A stretch of DNA of 64,000 nt from Nitrospina sp052156635 (GTDB lineage: Bacteria; Nitrospinota; Nitrospinia; Nitrospinales; Nitrospinaceae). This document shows, piece after piece, positions 55,121-63,800 of the stretch (position 1 is its first letter; each line of letters starts with the position of its first letter). The stretch is taken from NCBI RefSeq assembly GCF_052156635.1, contig NZ_JBQKUO010000004.1, positions 186,001 through 250,000 on the forward strand. The letters are read 5' to 3'. Below the pieces are notes generated by a model, which searched no databases, was not told where the DNA came from, and saw only the letters and a list, made by a program, of their open reading frames with translations. The position numbers and the translations under genes are program-made.

Positions 55121-56326
55121 ATGTTTTCCACCCACGGTCACATTCAATTAAGGCGGGCTTTCCTGTCGGCGCTGGCCTGTTCTCTTGTCTTGCATGGACT
55201 GGTTTTTGCGGGTCTCACCTTCTGGCCGAAATCCCGGAAAAGTGAGGTTGAAAATAAAAACTTCATGGTCCAGAAGGTCCGGCTTGTGACCTCGTCACCC
55301 TCCGATTCCCGCACAAATCACCAACAGGAAACCCTGCAAAAGGAGCCCCTCTCCATTGAATCGAAAGAATTTCCCGTCAAAGGGGTCCCCGCAAAAATGC
55401 GCTCGCCGCATTTCAAAACGAAACACAAGGCAGACAAGATGCGACCCCTCCATTCATTCTCGCCATCGACATTACAAAAGAACCCGGCGGAGCTCTTGCC
55501 CCCCCACTCTCCAATAGCCAATTCCATTGTTCAGATGGCTCCCCAACCCGTGACCGTGAGCACCATAAATTCCGTTCGGCCCAAGACCCAGGCCCGAATC
55601 GCTTACAAAAAAGAAATTTTTCCAAAGTCCCCAATGAACTACATCCCGCCCTTGCAGGTACAACCCACACTCGCGCAGTCACACGGTTGGAAAGCACCTG
55701 CGGGAGACAGTCACACCGATGCCGTGCAACCCACTCACACCATTGCCGGCATCAAGCCGACAACACAAACCGGGCAAAGGCACATCTCGCATGAAGGAAC
55801 CACGGAAATAATCGATAAAAAAACGTTTCTTGACATCCCCACGGCCTCGTGGACCGGCCCGAAAACGGGGTCAAAAAAGCCCCCGAAGGGAACGGTTCCA
55901 GAAAACGGATCCGGCAAGGCACCTCCCCCGGTAGAACAACCGGATACGATTAATTCCGAAAATATCGAATCCGCTTCCCACCAATTTGCATCCAAAAGAT
56001 TCACAAGCTCCCACTCCGGTGGAGAGGACCTGGAAGCGCTGAAAAACGGTTTCATTCTGGAAATCCGAAACCGGATCGCAAAATACAAGTTTTATCCCCG
56101 TTTGGCCAGGCGGCGGGGGTTGGAAGGGAAACCCGTGGTACATTTCAGGGTCACCCGCAGGGGCACCGTTCAGGATCTGCACGTGGCGCTTTCTTCCGGA
56201 AGCGGCATCCTGGATGAAGCTGCACTGGAATCGGTGAAAAAAGGCGCGCCTTTTCCCGTCATCCCGCATGCGCTCAACCGCGACTCGATGACGATCCAAC
56301 TGCCCATCGCGTTCACTCTCGATTGA
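55121..56326 (+). CDS. TonB-type energy transducer with long linker
   Basis: The 401-residue protein has an N-terminal membrane helix (about 13-31, SALACSLVLHGLVFAGL). A very long hydrophilic linker of about 270 residues rich in Pro, Ser, Thr and Lys follows. The C-terminal TonB domain (about 310-400) reads YKFYPRLARRRGLEGKPVVHFRV, GTVQDLHVALSSGSGILDEAAL and a closing IQLPIAFTLD. It powers the adjacent receptor from the inner membrane. The start ATG at 55121 has AGGA upstream. No ExbB or ExbD is adjacent. Confidence 0.85.
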   Translation: MFSTHGHIQLRRAFLSALACSLVLHGLVFAGLTFWPKSRKSEVENKNFMVQKVRLVTSSPSDSRTNHQQETLQKEPLSIESKEFPVKGVPAKMRSPHFKTKHKADKMRPLHSFSPSTLQKNPAELLPPHSPIANSIVQMAPQPVTVSTINSVRPKTQARIAYKKEIFPKSPMNYIPPLQVQPTLAQSHGWKAPAGDSHTDAVQPTHTIAGIKPTTQTGQRHISHEGTTEIIDKKTFLDIPTASWTGPKTGSKKPPKGTVPENGSGKAPPPVEQPDTINSENIESASHQFASKRFTSSHSGGEDLEALKNGFILEIRNRIAKYKFYPRLARRRGLEGKPVVHFRVTRRGTVQDLHVALSSGSGILDEAALESVKKGAPFPVIPHALNRDSMTIQLPIAFTLD

Positions 56327-56366
56327 ACCGGTTCACCAAAACCGATCATTACTATTGGAGGCAGGA

Positions 56367-56801
56367 ATGGACTGGACCCGAACTTCATTGAATGTTTTCT
56401 TGTGCGGCCTTCTGCTGGCGGCGTGCGCTCCCCAACCCACCAAAACCGTTCCGGCGGAATACAAACGCGGCCAGGAACTGTTCCACGCGGTCTGTTCCAA
56501 CTGTCACGGTTCCGACGCGCTGGGTGGACACACCAAGGCACCCAACCTGATCGATGCAGTGTTTGTGAAAAGTGAATTTTCCGACCAGGAAATCCGCCAC
56601 ACCATCAACAACGGTTCCGGCAAGATGCCTTCGCAGAAGGGAAAGTTTTCAGATGAGGAGATCACCGAAATCATCAAATACCTGCGCTACAGCCAGAAAG
56701 AAGCCAACCTGGTGATGGATGCGGAAGCGATGGATGAGTTTTTTGACGCTCCCCTTCCGGCGGAGGACCCCATAGAGGAAGAGGAATTGGAGGAAGGGTG
56801 A
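56367..56801 (+). CDS. Lipoprotein c-type cytochrome
   Basis: The 144-residue protein has a lipobox (LLLAAC at about 15-20) and a single haem-binding CSNCH near residue 44. A likely axial Met lies in GSGKMP. A class I cytochrome c fold follows (FSDEEITEIIKYLRYSQKEA), and the tail is acidic. The mature protein would be tethered to the membrane and carry electrons in the periplasm. GGAGG lies five bases before the ATG at 56367. It follows tonB by 40 bases, so it may be part of the same unit; a role in cobalamin uptake is not known. Confidence 0.85.
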   Translation: MDWTRTSLNVFLCGLLLAACAPQPTKTVPAEYKRGQELFHAVCSNCHGSDALGGHTKAPNLIDAVFVKSEFSDQEIRHTINNGSGKMPSQKGKFSDEEITEIIKYLRYSQKEANLVMDAEAMDEFFDAPLPAEDPIEEEELEEG

Positions 56802-56817
56802 CGCGCCCTTCCCCGCC

Positions 56818-56846
56818 TTGACACCCTCCGTAAATTTGGCTAAATT
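56818..56846 (+). promoter_or_regulatory. Promoter of dapL-folK
   Basis: A consensus TTGACA (56818-56823) and TAAATT (56841-56846) are exactly 17 bases apart, 55 bases before the dapL start. Confidence 0.7.
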
Positions 56847-56901
56847 GTGCCGTTCTTGAAGGCCATACCTCTACTCAAACAGACATACCGGAGCCCAATT
56901 C

Positions 56902-58137
56902 ATGTCGGAAAGTTATATACAGTCCCAGTTCGCAAACCGCATCGGCGGGGCGCAATTCGGAAAAGACACCAAAATTTACAAGTTCGAGAAAATCAAGCGC
57001 GCCAAACGCGCGGCACTGGAGGCCAACCCCGGTAAGGAACTGTTCGACATGGGTGTGGGCGAACCGGATGAGATGGCCGACAACGGAGTGATCGCCGCGC
57101 TGGAACAGGAAGCGCGCAAACCGGAAAACCGCGGCTACACCGACAACGGCATCGACGCATTCAAGGAAGCGGCAGTGCGGTATATGGAAAAAACGTTCGG
57201 CGTGACAGGGCTCGATCCTAAAAAACACGTCAACCACAGCATCGGCTCCAAACCCGGCCTGGCCATGATGCCGCTGATCTTCATCAACCCCGGTGACGTG
57301 ACATTGATGACAACTCCCGGTTATCCGGTAATGGGCACACACACGCAGTTTCTCGGCGGTGAGGTGGTGAACCTTCCTCTAACGGAGGACAACAACTTTC
57401 TGCCCGATCTCAAAAGCATCGACTCCGAGACGGCGAAACGCGCCAAACTGCTTTGCATCAACTATCCGAACAACCCGACCGGGGCTAACGCCACCCGCAA
57501 ATTTTATGAAGAGGTGGTGGAATTCGCCAGGGGAAACGACATCGTGGTGGTGCAGGACGCAGCGTATGCGACACTCACGTACGACACAGAACCGCTCAGC
57601 TTCCTTTCGATTCCCGGTGCAATGGACGTAGGCGTGGAATTCCATTCACATTCCAAAGCGTACAACATGACCGGGTGGCGCATCGCCTTCATTGTCGGCA
57701 ACGAGCTGGTGGTCAAAGGCTTCGCCAACATCAAGGACAATATCGACAGTGGCCAGTTCGCGGCCATCCAGAAAGCCGGCATCTACGCACTGGAACATCC
57801 TGAAATCACAAAGCGCATAGTGGAAAAATACCAGCGTCGCCTGCGTCTTCTGGTGGACAGTCTGAATTCAGTCGGCTTCAAAGCCACCATGCCGGGTGGA
57901 TCCTTCTTCCTTTACGTTAAAGCGCCGAAAGGTATTCAGGGCGGGCCGAAATTCGAAAACGCCGAAGCGTTTTCACAGTATATGATCACCGAACACCTCA
58001 TCTCCACCGTGCCGTGGGATGACGTCGGCAATTTCGTCCGATTCTCCGCCACTTTCGCCGCCAAGGATGAAGCCGACGAAGTGCGCATCATGCAGGAAAT
58101 CAAAATGCGCTTGTCCACAGTGAAGTTTGAGTTCTAG
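56902..58137 (+). CDS. dapL: LL-diaminopimelate aminotransferase
   Basis: The 411-residue class I aminotransferase converts tetrahydrodipicolinate to LL-diaminopimelate in one step. This is the short lysine and peptidoglycan precursor route. It has the GVGEPDEMAD opening, KPGLAMMPLIFINPGD, the NYPNNPTGA motif, and the PLP lysine in SHSKAYNMTGWRIAF. A closing FVRFSATFAAKDEADEVRIM segment is typical. GGAG lies eight bases before the ATG and a strong promoter is upstream. Other class I aminotransferases are not excluded by eye. Confidence 0.82.
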   Translation: MSESYIQSQFANRIGGAQFGKDTKIYKFEKIKRAKRAALEANPGKELFDMGVGEPDEMADNGVIAALEQEARKPENRGYTDNGIDAFKEAAVRYMEKTFGVTGLDPKKHVNHSIGSKPGLAMMPLIFINPGDVTLMTTPGYPVMGTHTQFLGGEVVNLPLTEDNNFLPDLKSIDSETAKRAKLLCINYPNNPTGANATRKFYEEVVEFARGNDIVVVQDAAYATLTYDTEPLSFLSIPGAMDVGVEFHSHSKAYNMTGWRIAFIVGNELVVKGFANIKDNIDSGQFAAIQKAGIYALEHPEITKRIVEKYQRRLRLLVDSLNSVGFKATMPGGSFFLYVKAPKGIQGGPKFENAEAFSQYMITEHLISTVPWDDVGNFVRFSATFAAKDEADEVRIMQEIKMRLSTVKFEF

Positions 58138-58163
58138 CGACGGTTTTATTTAAGGGACCCGTT

Positions 58164-58661
58164 ATGTCCCACACCGCTTTTATCGGCATCGGTTCCAATA
58201 TGGGAGACGCTCCCGGTCACTGCCGGGAAGCGATTCACCGCTTGCGGACACACCCGGCGTTGAACCTCCACACTGCTTCCTCCCTTTATAAAACCCAACC
58301 CTACGGAAAAACCGACCAGAACTGGTTCATCAACGCCGTGGCTCAGGTGGTAACGGACCTCTCCCCTGCGGATCTTCTGCAAGTTCTATTGAACATGGAA
58401 AAGGAAATGGGGCGGGAACGGCGGGAAAAATGGGGGCCCCGCAAGATCGACCTCGACCTGTTGCTGTACGATGAGGACACAATAAAGGAAGAAAACCTGC
58501 AAGTGCCGCATCCGGGCATCGCCGAGCGGCGGTTTGTGCTGGAACCCTTGGCGGAAATCTCACCGGACCTGGTTCATCCCACGTTGAATAAAACAATCCA
58601 GGACCTGCTTGCTGAAACTCGGGACGACCTGCAAGTGGAGCGCATCACAAAATCAGCCTAG
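58164..58661 (+). CDS. folK: 6-hydroxymethyl-7,8-dihydropterin pyrophosphokinase
   Basis: The 165-residue enzyme of folate synthesis has FIGIGSNMGD at the start, then SSLYKTQPYGKTDQNWFIN. The signature GRERREKWGPRKIDLDLLLYD follows, with LQVPHPGIAERRFVLEPLAEI near the end. It is the second gene of the dapL unit and converges on thiI with nine bases of overlap. Confidence 0.96.
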   Translation: MSHTAFIGIGSNMGDAPGHCREAIHRLRTHPALNLHTASSLYKTQPYGKTDQNWFINAVAQVVTDLSPADLLQVLLNMEKEMGRERREKWGPRKIDLDLLLYDEDTIKEENLQVPHPGIAERRFVLEPLAEISPDLVHPTLNKTIQDLLAETRDDLQVERITKSA

Positions 58662-59843
58662 TTCATCGACCTCGATGATTTCCATTTTCCTGATGGCCCC
58701 CTGCATCAACTCCTGCCACGGATAACGTTTTTCATCCTCTTCCAGTTCGTGAATTTTGCTTTTCGTCGTTGGATTCGGAGGCATGAACACGGAACAACAA
58801 TCGGGTTGAGGCTCGATGCTTATTTCGTACGTCCCCAGTTCCTTCGCCTGGCGGATGATCTCGTTTTTATCGGTACCGATGAGTGGACGAAATACGCTGA
58901 GCGACACCAGCCCTGACACCGCGTTGAGATTCTCCAGCGTCTGCGACGCAACCTGTCCCAGAGATTCGCCGGTCACCAGCCCAAGATAACCATGCTGTTC
59001 AGCCACGGCCTGTGCGATGCGGTACATCATGCGACGGTACAGAACCACGCGATTCGGCGCGCGGCAGTGGTCGCGAATCGCTTCCTGGATAGTTTCAAAC
59101 GGCACCACATACAAACGGGCCCGGCTCTGGAAACGGTTCAGTTGCCGACACAGCCGCTTCACCTTGTCGTATCCGCCGCGTCCCATGTAAGGCTGGTTGT
59201 CAAAGAAGATGCCATGCACCCGGCATCCGCGTTTCATGATGCGAAACAATGCGACCGGGCTGTCGATGCCGCCGGAGATCAACCCCAGAACCTCCCCGGA
59301 ACTGCCGACCGGCAATCCGCGCAGGCCCGCGATTCGGTTCTTGAACACCACGGTATGTTCCTGGCCGATTTCAATTTCCAGCGTAAACTCGGCGTTGTCG
59401 ATATCGACTTCCAGGCCGCGTTCGTGAAGCCGGCCGAGGATACGCGAACCCACTTCGTAATTGACCTCCGTTGAGGTTTGAGGAAATCGTTTGTCCGCAC
59501 GTTTTGTCTTCACGCAGAACTTGAGATGTTTTCCAGAATTCAGGAGGGGTTCGATCCACTGCACACCGAGCTCCGCCATTTTCTCGAAATCCGGCTCCAT
59601 TGCCACGCCCAGACTGAACGAAGCGGCACCGGGAACACACGCAAGGCGTTGCGCCGCCGTATCCGCCGCCTCCATAGGACAGTCCACGCGGATGCGACCG
59701 TGCGGTTTTTGAATCGTGACCCCGTCCAATCCTTTCAGTGCGTGCCGAATGTTGTCGGCCAGCCGGTTGATGAACATACTTCGGTTTTTTCCCTTGAGCC
59801 CGATTTCATCGTACCGGACCAGGATCGTGCAATTTTGTGTCAT
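58653..59843 (-). CDS. thiI: tRNA 4-thiouridine synthetase ThiI, short form
   Basis: The 396-residue enzyme puts sulfur into tRNA position 8. It begins MTQNCTILVRYDEIGLKGKNR, then has the ferredoxin-like and THUMP regions (about 60-170). The PP-loop domain has GLISGGIDSPVALF near residue 184 and GESLGQVASQTLENL. It lacks the C-terminal rhodanese domain that E. coli ThiI has. The ATG at 59843 overlaps the stop of the cysteine desulfurase gene (ATGA), supporting direct sulfur hand-off between them. Confidence 0.94.
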   Translation of the reverse strand: MTQNCTILVRYDEIGLKGKNRSMFINRLADNIRHALKGLDGVTIQKPHGRIRVDCPMEAADTAAQRLACVPGAASFSLGVAMEPDFEKMAELGVQWIEPLLNSGKHLKFCVKTKRADKRFPQTSTEVNYEVGSRILGRLHERGLEVDIDNAEFTLEIEIGQEHTVVFKNRIAGLRGLPVGSSGEVLGLISGGIDSPVALFRIMKRGCRVHGIFFDNQPYMGRGGYDKVKRLCRQLNRFQSRARLYVVPFETIQEAIRDHCRAPNRVVLYRRMMYRIAQAVAEQHGYLGLVTGESLGQVASQTLENLNAVSGLVSLSVFRPLIGTDKNEIIRQAKELGTYEISIEPQPDCCSVFMPPNPTTKSKIHELEEDEKRYPWQELMQGAIRKMEIIEVDELG

Positions 59844-61030
59844 GAGTTGGCGAATCGACGAGAAAAGGAGGGGTAAAGAGTTTCGTGTGCATGGGCGAAA
59901 GCCGCGAGAAAGCGGTCCACGTCTTCCACCGTGTTGCTGTGGTTGAAGGAGATGCGAAGACTGCACCGCGCTTCTTCCCGCGTGCACCCAATGCCCGTTA
60001 AAATTTTAGACGGCTCTTTCGAATGGGCACTGCACGCCGAACCGAGGCCCACATAAATGCCCTGCTCTTCCAGATGATGCAGGACCACTTCGCCCTCGAC
60101 CGGGGCGAAACTGAAATTGACAATGGCCGGTGATTGAAACGAATTGTCCGGATCGATGGAAGAATTGAATTTCAAGTTCAGGTTGGAGTTGCTGGATGCA
60201 AGCGCATTCAGTCCCGTCACCAGCCGTTCCCGCAAAATGGAAAATGTTTTATTCACGGATGATGCACGGTTGGCGGCCAATTGAACCGCGCATGCAAGAC
60301 CCACGATCAACGGCACCGGCAAAGTCCCGGAGCGCATGCCGTGCTGTTGCTTGCCGCCGTGGATCTGCGGCTTGAGACTCAGACGGGAATCGACCACCAG
60401 CAGACCGATGCCCTTCGGCCCGTGGAACTTGTGCGCCGATACCGAATAGCCCGAAAGGCCTTCCCACATGGCCTCGGTGATCGGCAGTTTGCCCACCGCC
60501 TGCACGCCGTCCATGAACAGCCGGGTCTGCGGTGCGTGTTCCTTTAAAAGAGGAGTGATAATCTGTGGATCGTTGATGCTGCCCAGTTCGTTGTTGACGT
60601 GCGATAAAAACAACCAGCGCACCTTTTGTTTTTTGAGTTCGGGAATCGAAGCCGTATCCAGCCTGCCGTCCTTCTGGTATTCCAGCAAAGACACCGGTTC
60701 GTTATCGTATTCCTTTAAAGCGTCCAGCGTTTGTTTTACGCTGGGATGCTCCAGCCCCAGATACGCCGCTTTCTTATCGGGAAAACATGTTCCTTTAATG
60801 AAGAGATTGTTGGATTCACTGCCGCCGCTGGTGAAAATGATGCGGAACCGCATCGGAATGCACAAACTTTCGCGGATCCGGTCCTCCGCCTCCTGAATTT
60901 TCTGTTTGGCGTCGTGGCCAAGGCGGTACACCGCCCCGGAGTTGCCGAAGTCTTCCTGCATTGACTTCGTCATCACCTCGATCACTTCCGGATCCATCGG
61001 TGTGGTGGCGGCGTTGTCCAGATAAATCAT
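59840..61030 (-). CDS. Cysteine desulfurase
   Basis: The 396-residue PLP enzyme starts MIYLDNAATTPMDPEV. It has the SGGSESNNLF motif, the PLP lysine in SAHKFHGPKGIG and the reactive cysteine in GSACSAHSKEPSKIL. It takes sulfur from cysteine as an enzyme-bound persulfide. The lack of nearby isc genes and the overlap with thiI suggest a tRNA thiolation supply (NifZ/IscS-like), but a general role is possible. Confidence 0.93.
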   Translation of the reverse strand: MIYLDNAATTPMDPEVIEVMTKSMQEDFGNSGAVYRLGHDAKQKIQEAEDRIRESLCIPMRFRIIFTSGGSESNNLFIKGTCFPDKKAAYLGLEHPSVKQTLDALKEYDNEPVSLLEYQKDGRLDTASIPELKKQKVRWLFLSHVNNELGSINDPQIITPLLKEHAPQTRLFMDGVQAVGKLPITEAMWEGLSGYSVSAHKFHGPKGIGLLVVDSRLSLKPQIHGGKQQHGMRSGTLPVPLIVGLACAVQLAANRASSVNKTFSILRERLVTGLNALASSNSNLNLKFNSSIDPDNSFQSPAIVNFSFAPVEGEVVLHHLEEQGIYVGLGSACSAHSKEPSKILTGIGCTREEARCSLRISFNHSNTVEDVDRFLAAFAHAHETLYPSFSRRFANS

Positions 61031-61047
61031 TTCGTTCTTGTTTCCTG

Positions 61048-61602
61048 TCAGGTCGAATAAGGCGGCACAATGCCTTGATCGACGCCCAATTGATCGAGGA
61101 TGCGGGCGACCACGAAATCGACGATATCCTCAACCGATTTCGGGTTGTTGTAAAATCCCGGATTGGCCGGGAGGATCAGTGCGCCCGCCTGGTCGAGCGC
61201 CAACATGTTTTTGAGGTGGATTGTGCTGAACGGCGCCTCCCTCGGCACCAGGATCAATTTCCCCTTTTCCTTCAACACCACATCCGCCGCGCGTTCCACC
61301 AGGCTGCTCGAGATCCCTGCGGCGATGCGCCCCACCGTACCCATGCTGGCGGGAACGATGACCATGCCGTCGGTTTTGAACGAACCGCTGGCGATGGATG
61401 TGTTGATCTTCGAATTCTTATAGACTGTCGCGTTTTCTTTTTTGAAATACGACGGCAGGAGGTCCAGTTCCAGTTTGAGCAGTTCCACCCCGCGCTCGGA
61501 AAGGACCACATGCAGTTCCGCCATCGGTTGCAGGACATCGAACAGTCGCTTGGCGTAACACACCCCGCTGGCGCCGGTAATGGCAATAATGAATCGCTTC
61601 AT
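61048..61602 (-). CDS. ubiX: Flavin prenyltransferase UbiX
   Basis: The 184-residue flavoprotein makes prenylated FMN for UbiD-type decarboxylases. It has the opening IAITGASGVCYAKRLFDVL, IVPASMGTVGRIAAGISSSL, LVPREAPFSTIHLKNML and PANPGFYNNPKSVEDIVDFVVARILD, which are standard for the family. It overlaps tmk by four bases. No UbiD partner is in the window. Confidence 0.95.
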   Translation of the reverse strand: MKRFIIAITGASGVCYAKRLFDVLQPMAELHVVLSERGVELLKLELDLLPSYFKKENATVYKNSKINTSIASGSFKTDGMVIVPASMGTVGRIAAGISSSLVERAADVVLKEKGKLILVPREAPFSTIHLKNMLALDQAGALILPANPGFYNNPKSVEDIVDFVVARILDQLGVDQGIVPPYST

Positions 61603-62219
61603 CGCGGTTCCCCGATACCGAGCAGATCATCCACCACAGTCACCACCTGACGGTGCACCGCCTCGACCGAACCATCACTGTCAATGCGGCGGATATGGGG
61701 ACCCTCGAAAGAGTCAAAAATAGCCTGCACTTTTTGAAGATAATCCTTTTTTTCAAAGGAACTGAATCCATCCCGACCTTTTGCGATGCGTTCAAAGCTG
61801 GTATCCAGTAAACCGGAAAAAATTAGAACCCGGTCGGGACGCGGAGCAAAAACTTCGTTGTCCGCACATATTTTTACCGGGTCAAACCCCAGCGCCCCCT
61901 GATAGGCGGCGGTGGAGTGATAATAACGGTCGATCACCACAACCTTGTTCGTGTCGAGTGCGGGCCGGATGTTCTGCTCCACATCTTCTTTGCGGTCATT
62001 CAAAAACCACTGCAATTCTTCTTCCGGGGTTGTGCCGCCCCGACCTTCCGTTAAAATTCTGCGGATTTTCTGCCCCCACGTCCCCTGCGTCGGTTCACGA
62101 AGGCGCACGACAGGCAGACCGCGCTGCTCCAGATAATCGGCCAGCAGGTTTCCCTGCGTGGTCTTACCCGTGCCGTCAATGCCCTCCAGCGCAATCAGAT
62201 AACCCCGGTCCAACTCCAT
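61599..62219 (-). CDS. tmk: Thymidylate kinase
   Basis: The 206-residue kinase phosphorylates dTMP. It has the P-loop ALEGIDGTGKTTQGNLL, LREPTQGTWGQKIRRIL in place of the more common REPGGT block, DRYYHSTAAYQGALG, and a LID region RDGFSSFE. The ATG at 62219 has GGGAA upstream and gives a family-like start; longer in-frame forms begin with non-conserved residues. It is the first gene of the tmk-ubiX unit. Confidence 0.93.
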   Translation of the reverse strand: MELDRGYLIALEGIDGTGKTTQGNLLADYLEQRGLPVVRLREPTQGTWGQKIRRILTEGRGGTTPEEELQWFLNDRKEDVEQNIRPALDTNKVVVIDRYYHSTAAYQGALGFDPVKICADNEVFAPRPDRVLIFSGLLDTSFERIAKGRDGFSSFEKKDYLQKVQAIFDSFEGPHIRRIDSDGSVEAVHRQVVTVVDDLLGIGEPR

Positions 62220-62413
62220 ATCGTTCCCAGTATCCATAGGAAAATTCCGGTCCCGCAATGGCGTTTCCGGACAGTTGCTTTTGGCTTTTTTTTATTTCAT
62301 AATTATTAAAAAAAGCCAATCCAAGCGGGCGGAACGCGTTTCCACCAAGCCGTTTTCTGCTCCAAGTCGGTCTTTAAACCTTATCATAGAACCATTTAGC
62401 GAAGGGCGGAAAA

Positions 62414-62947
62414 TTGAAAAAATTCTGGGCCATCTTTGGGTGGATATGTCTCGGCATTTTCCTGCAATTCAAATTCAACATCCTGTACGGCATAGTCTTT
62501 CTCGAAAACCTGAATTTTCACGACCGTACGTATTTCGTCAAAATGAATTTGACCGATGTCGAAGGTCCCTTGAGTATTTTGAAAGTCGAGACCGTCGTCC
62601 ACCATTCGCTGGGCAAGGACTACTTCGCCAACGTGTACATACCGGAAAACTACAAGGTCATCAACAAGGAGCCTTACCTGGGAACGGAAACCATACCTGG
62701 CTACGTCGCCTACTCCATGAACATGAAACGGAAATACCGGGATGTTCTGGCGAAGGAGGATTTCATCATCGCGCCCCAGTCGCCAGAGGGGACCATCGAA
62801 TCGAAACCCGTCCTGATTCATTTCGAGAACATGAAACAGAGGCTTCACAAGGATGAAACGTTTCACCTGGCAACCGTCCAGGGAAACACCCAGCTGGAAG
62901 GGCCGGCCGTAGCCGAGGCGGTGTATCCACAGCAATTGGGAATGTGA
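62414..62947 (+). CDS. Membrane-anchored protein of unknown function
   Basis: The 177-residue protein has one N-terminal hydrophobic segment (FWAIFGWICLGIFLQF, about 4-19) and then a soluble, mixed-charge region with no motif I recognise. The start is TTG with AAGGGCGG four to five bases upstream. It lies 19 bases before the J-domain gene on the same strand and is probably co-transcribed with it. Confidence 0.6.
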   Translation: MKKFWAIFGWICLGIFLQFKFNILYGIVFLENLNFHDRTYFVKMNLTDVEGPLSILKVETVVHHSLGKDYFANVYIPENYKVINKEPYLGTETIPGYVAYSMNMKRKYRDVLAKEDFIIAPQSPEGTIESKPVLIHFENMKQRLHKDETFHLATVQGNTQLEGPAVAEAVYPQQLGM

Positions 62948-62966
62948 TCCGGCTTTTCCGGAAGCC

Positions 62967-63800
62967 ATGAAAACCCAAACCAAAGATTATTACCAGATTC
63001 TGGGCGTCGCGGAAACCGCCTCGTCTGAAGAGATCAAAAAGGCCTACCGGAAGCTCGCGGTGGAAACCCACCCCGACAGAAATCCCAACGACCCGAAAGC
63101 CGAAGAACGGTTCAAAGACATTACGGAAGCTTACGGGGTCCTGATGGATCCCAAAAAACGCCAGGAGTACGATATGTTCCGCCGCCTGGGCGGTGGCCAG
63201 TCGGGTCAGCAATTCAACTATACCCAGCAGGAAATTTTCGAAAACATGTTCCGGCAGGCTTTCGGCCGCGACATGTTCAACAACCTGAACCGCGATTTTC
63301 AGCAGTCCGGGTTTCGCCACGGGACCGGTTTTTTCGAAACCATGTTGTTCACCGGCGCCGCAGGAACCCTGGCCCGCATGCTCCGCATGATTCCCGGTCC
63401 CATCGGCCGGATCGGAACCGGATTGTGGGTCCTGCAATCGGTCGGCACCGCTCTGTACACCATGAACCGCCGCCGAAAAGCGCAGGGCCAGGCCGAGGGG
63501 AGAGAGGACACCGGCCAGCCTGGCCTGTTCCAGAAGGTAAAGGGCCTGTTCGTCAAACCCGAGACCGACACTCACCAGAATGCGCTGAACCTCCATTTCA
63601 AAATCGCCATCCCTTCTGATGAAGCTCGGAAAGGCACGAAAAAGGAACTGACTTACAAGGTGGACGAGAATATCGAGCACCTGATGGTAGCCATCCCGCC
63701 CGGCATTCAGCCAGGCGGCCGCCTCCGCATCCGCAATAAGGGCCGAAAACAAGGAGACCGACGCGGGGATGTGATCCTGACCGTTGACGTCACGGCCTGA
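62967..63800 (+). CDS. J-domain protein lacking the zinc-binding region
   Basis: The 277-residue protein has a typical J domain (residues 5-72; DYYQILGVAETASSEEIKKAYR, HPD in ETHPDRNP). A middle region follows with a possible membrane-associating Gly/Leu-rich segment (AGTLARMLRMIPGPIGRIGTG). The C-terminal part (about 205-277) resembles the DnaJ substrate-binding fold (IAIPSDEARKGTKKELTY, IPPGIQPGGRLRIRNKG). There is no CxxCxGxG cluster, so it is not a full DnaJ. It should stimulate a DnaK partner. Confidence 0.8.
   Translation: MKTQTKDYYQILGVAETASSEEIKKAYRKLAVETHPDRNPNDPKAEERFKDITEAYGVLMDPKKRQEYDMFRRLGGGQSGQQFNYTQQEIFENMFRQAFGRDMFNNLNRDFQQSGFRHGTGFFETMLFTGAAGTLARMLRMIPGPIGRIGTGLWVLQSVGTALYTMNRRRKAQGQAEGREDTGQPGLFQKVKGLFVKPETDTHQNALNLHFKIAIPSDEARKGTKKELTYKVDENIEHLMVAIPPGIQPGGRLRIRNKGRKQGDRRGDVILTVDVTA

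Noticed and set aside
62275..62856. A 193-codon plus-strand frame before the J-domain gene
   Set aside because: It overlaps the better-supported 177-residue gene in another frame and has no ribosome binding site or coherent protein features.
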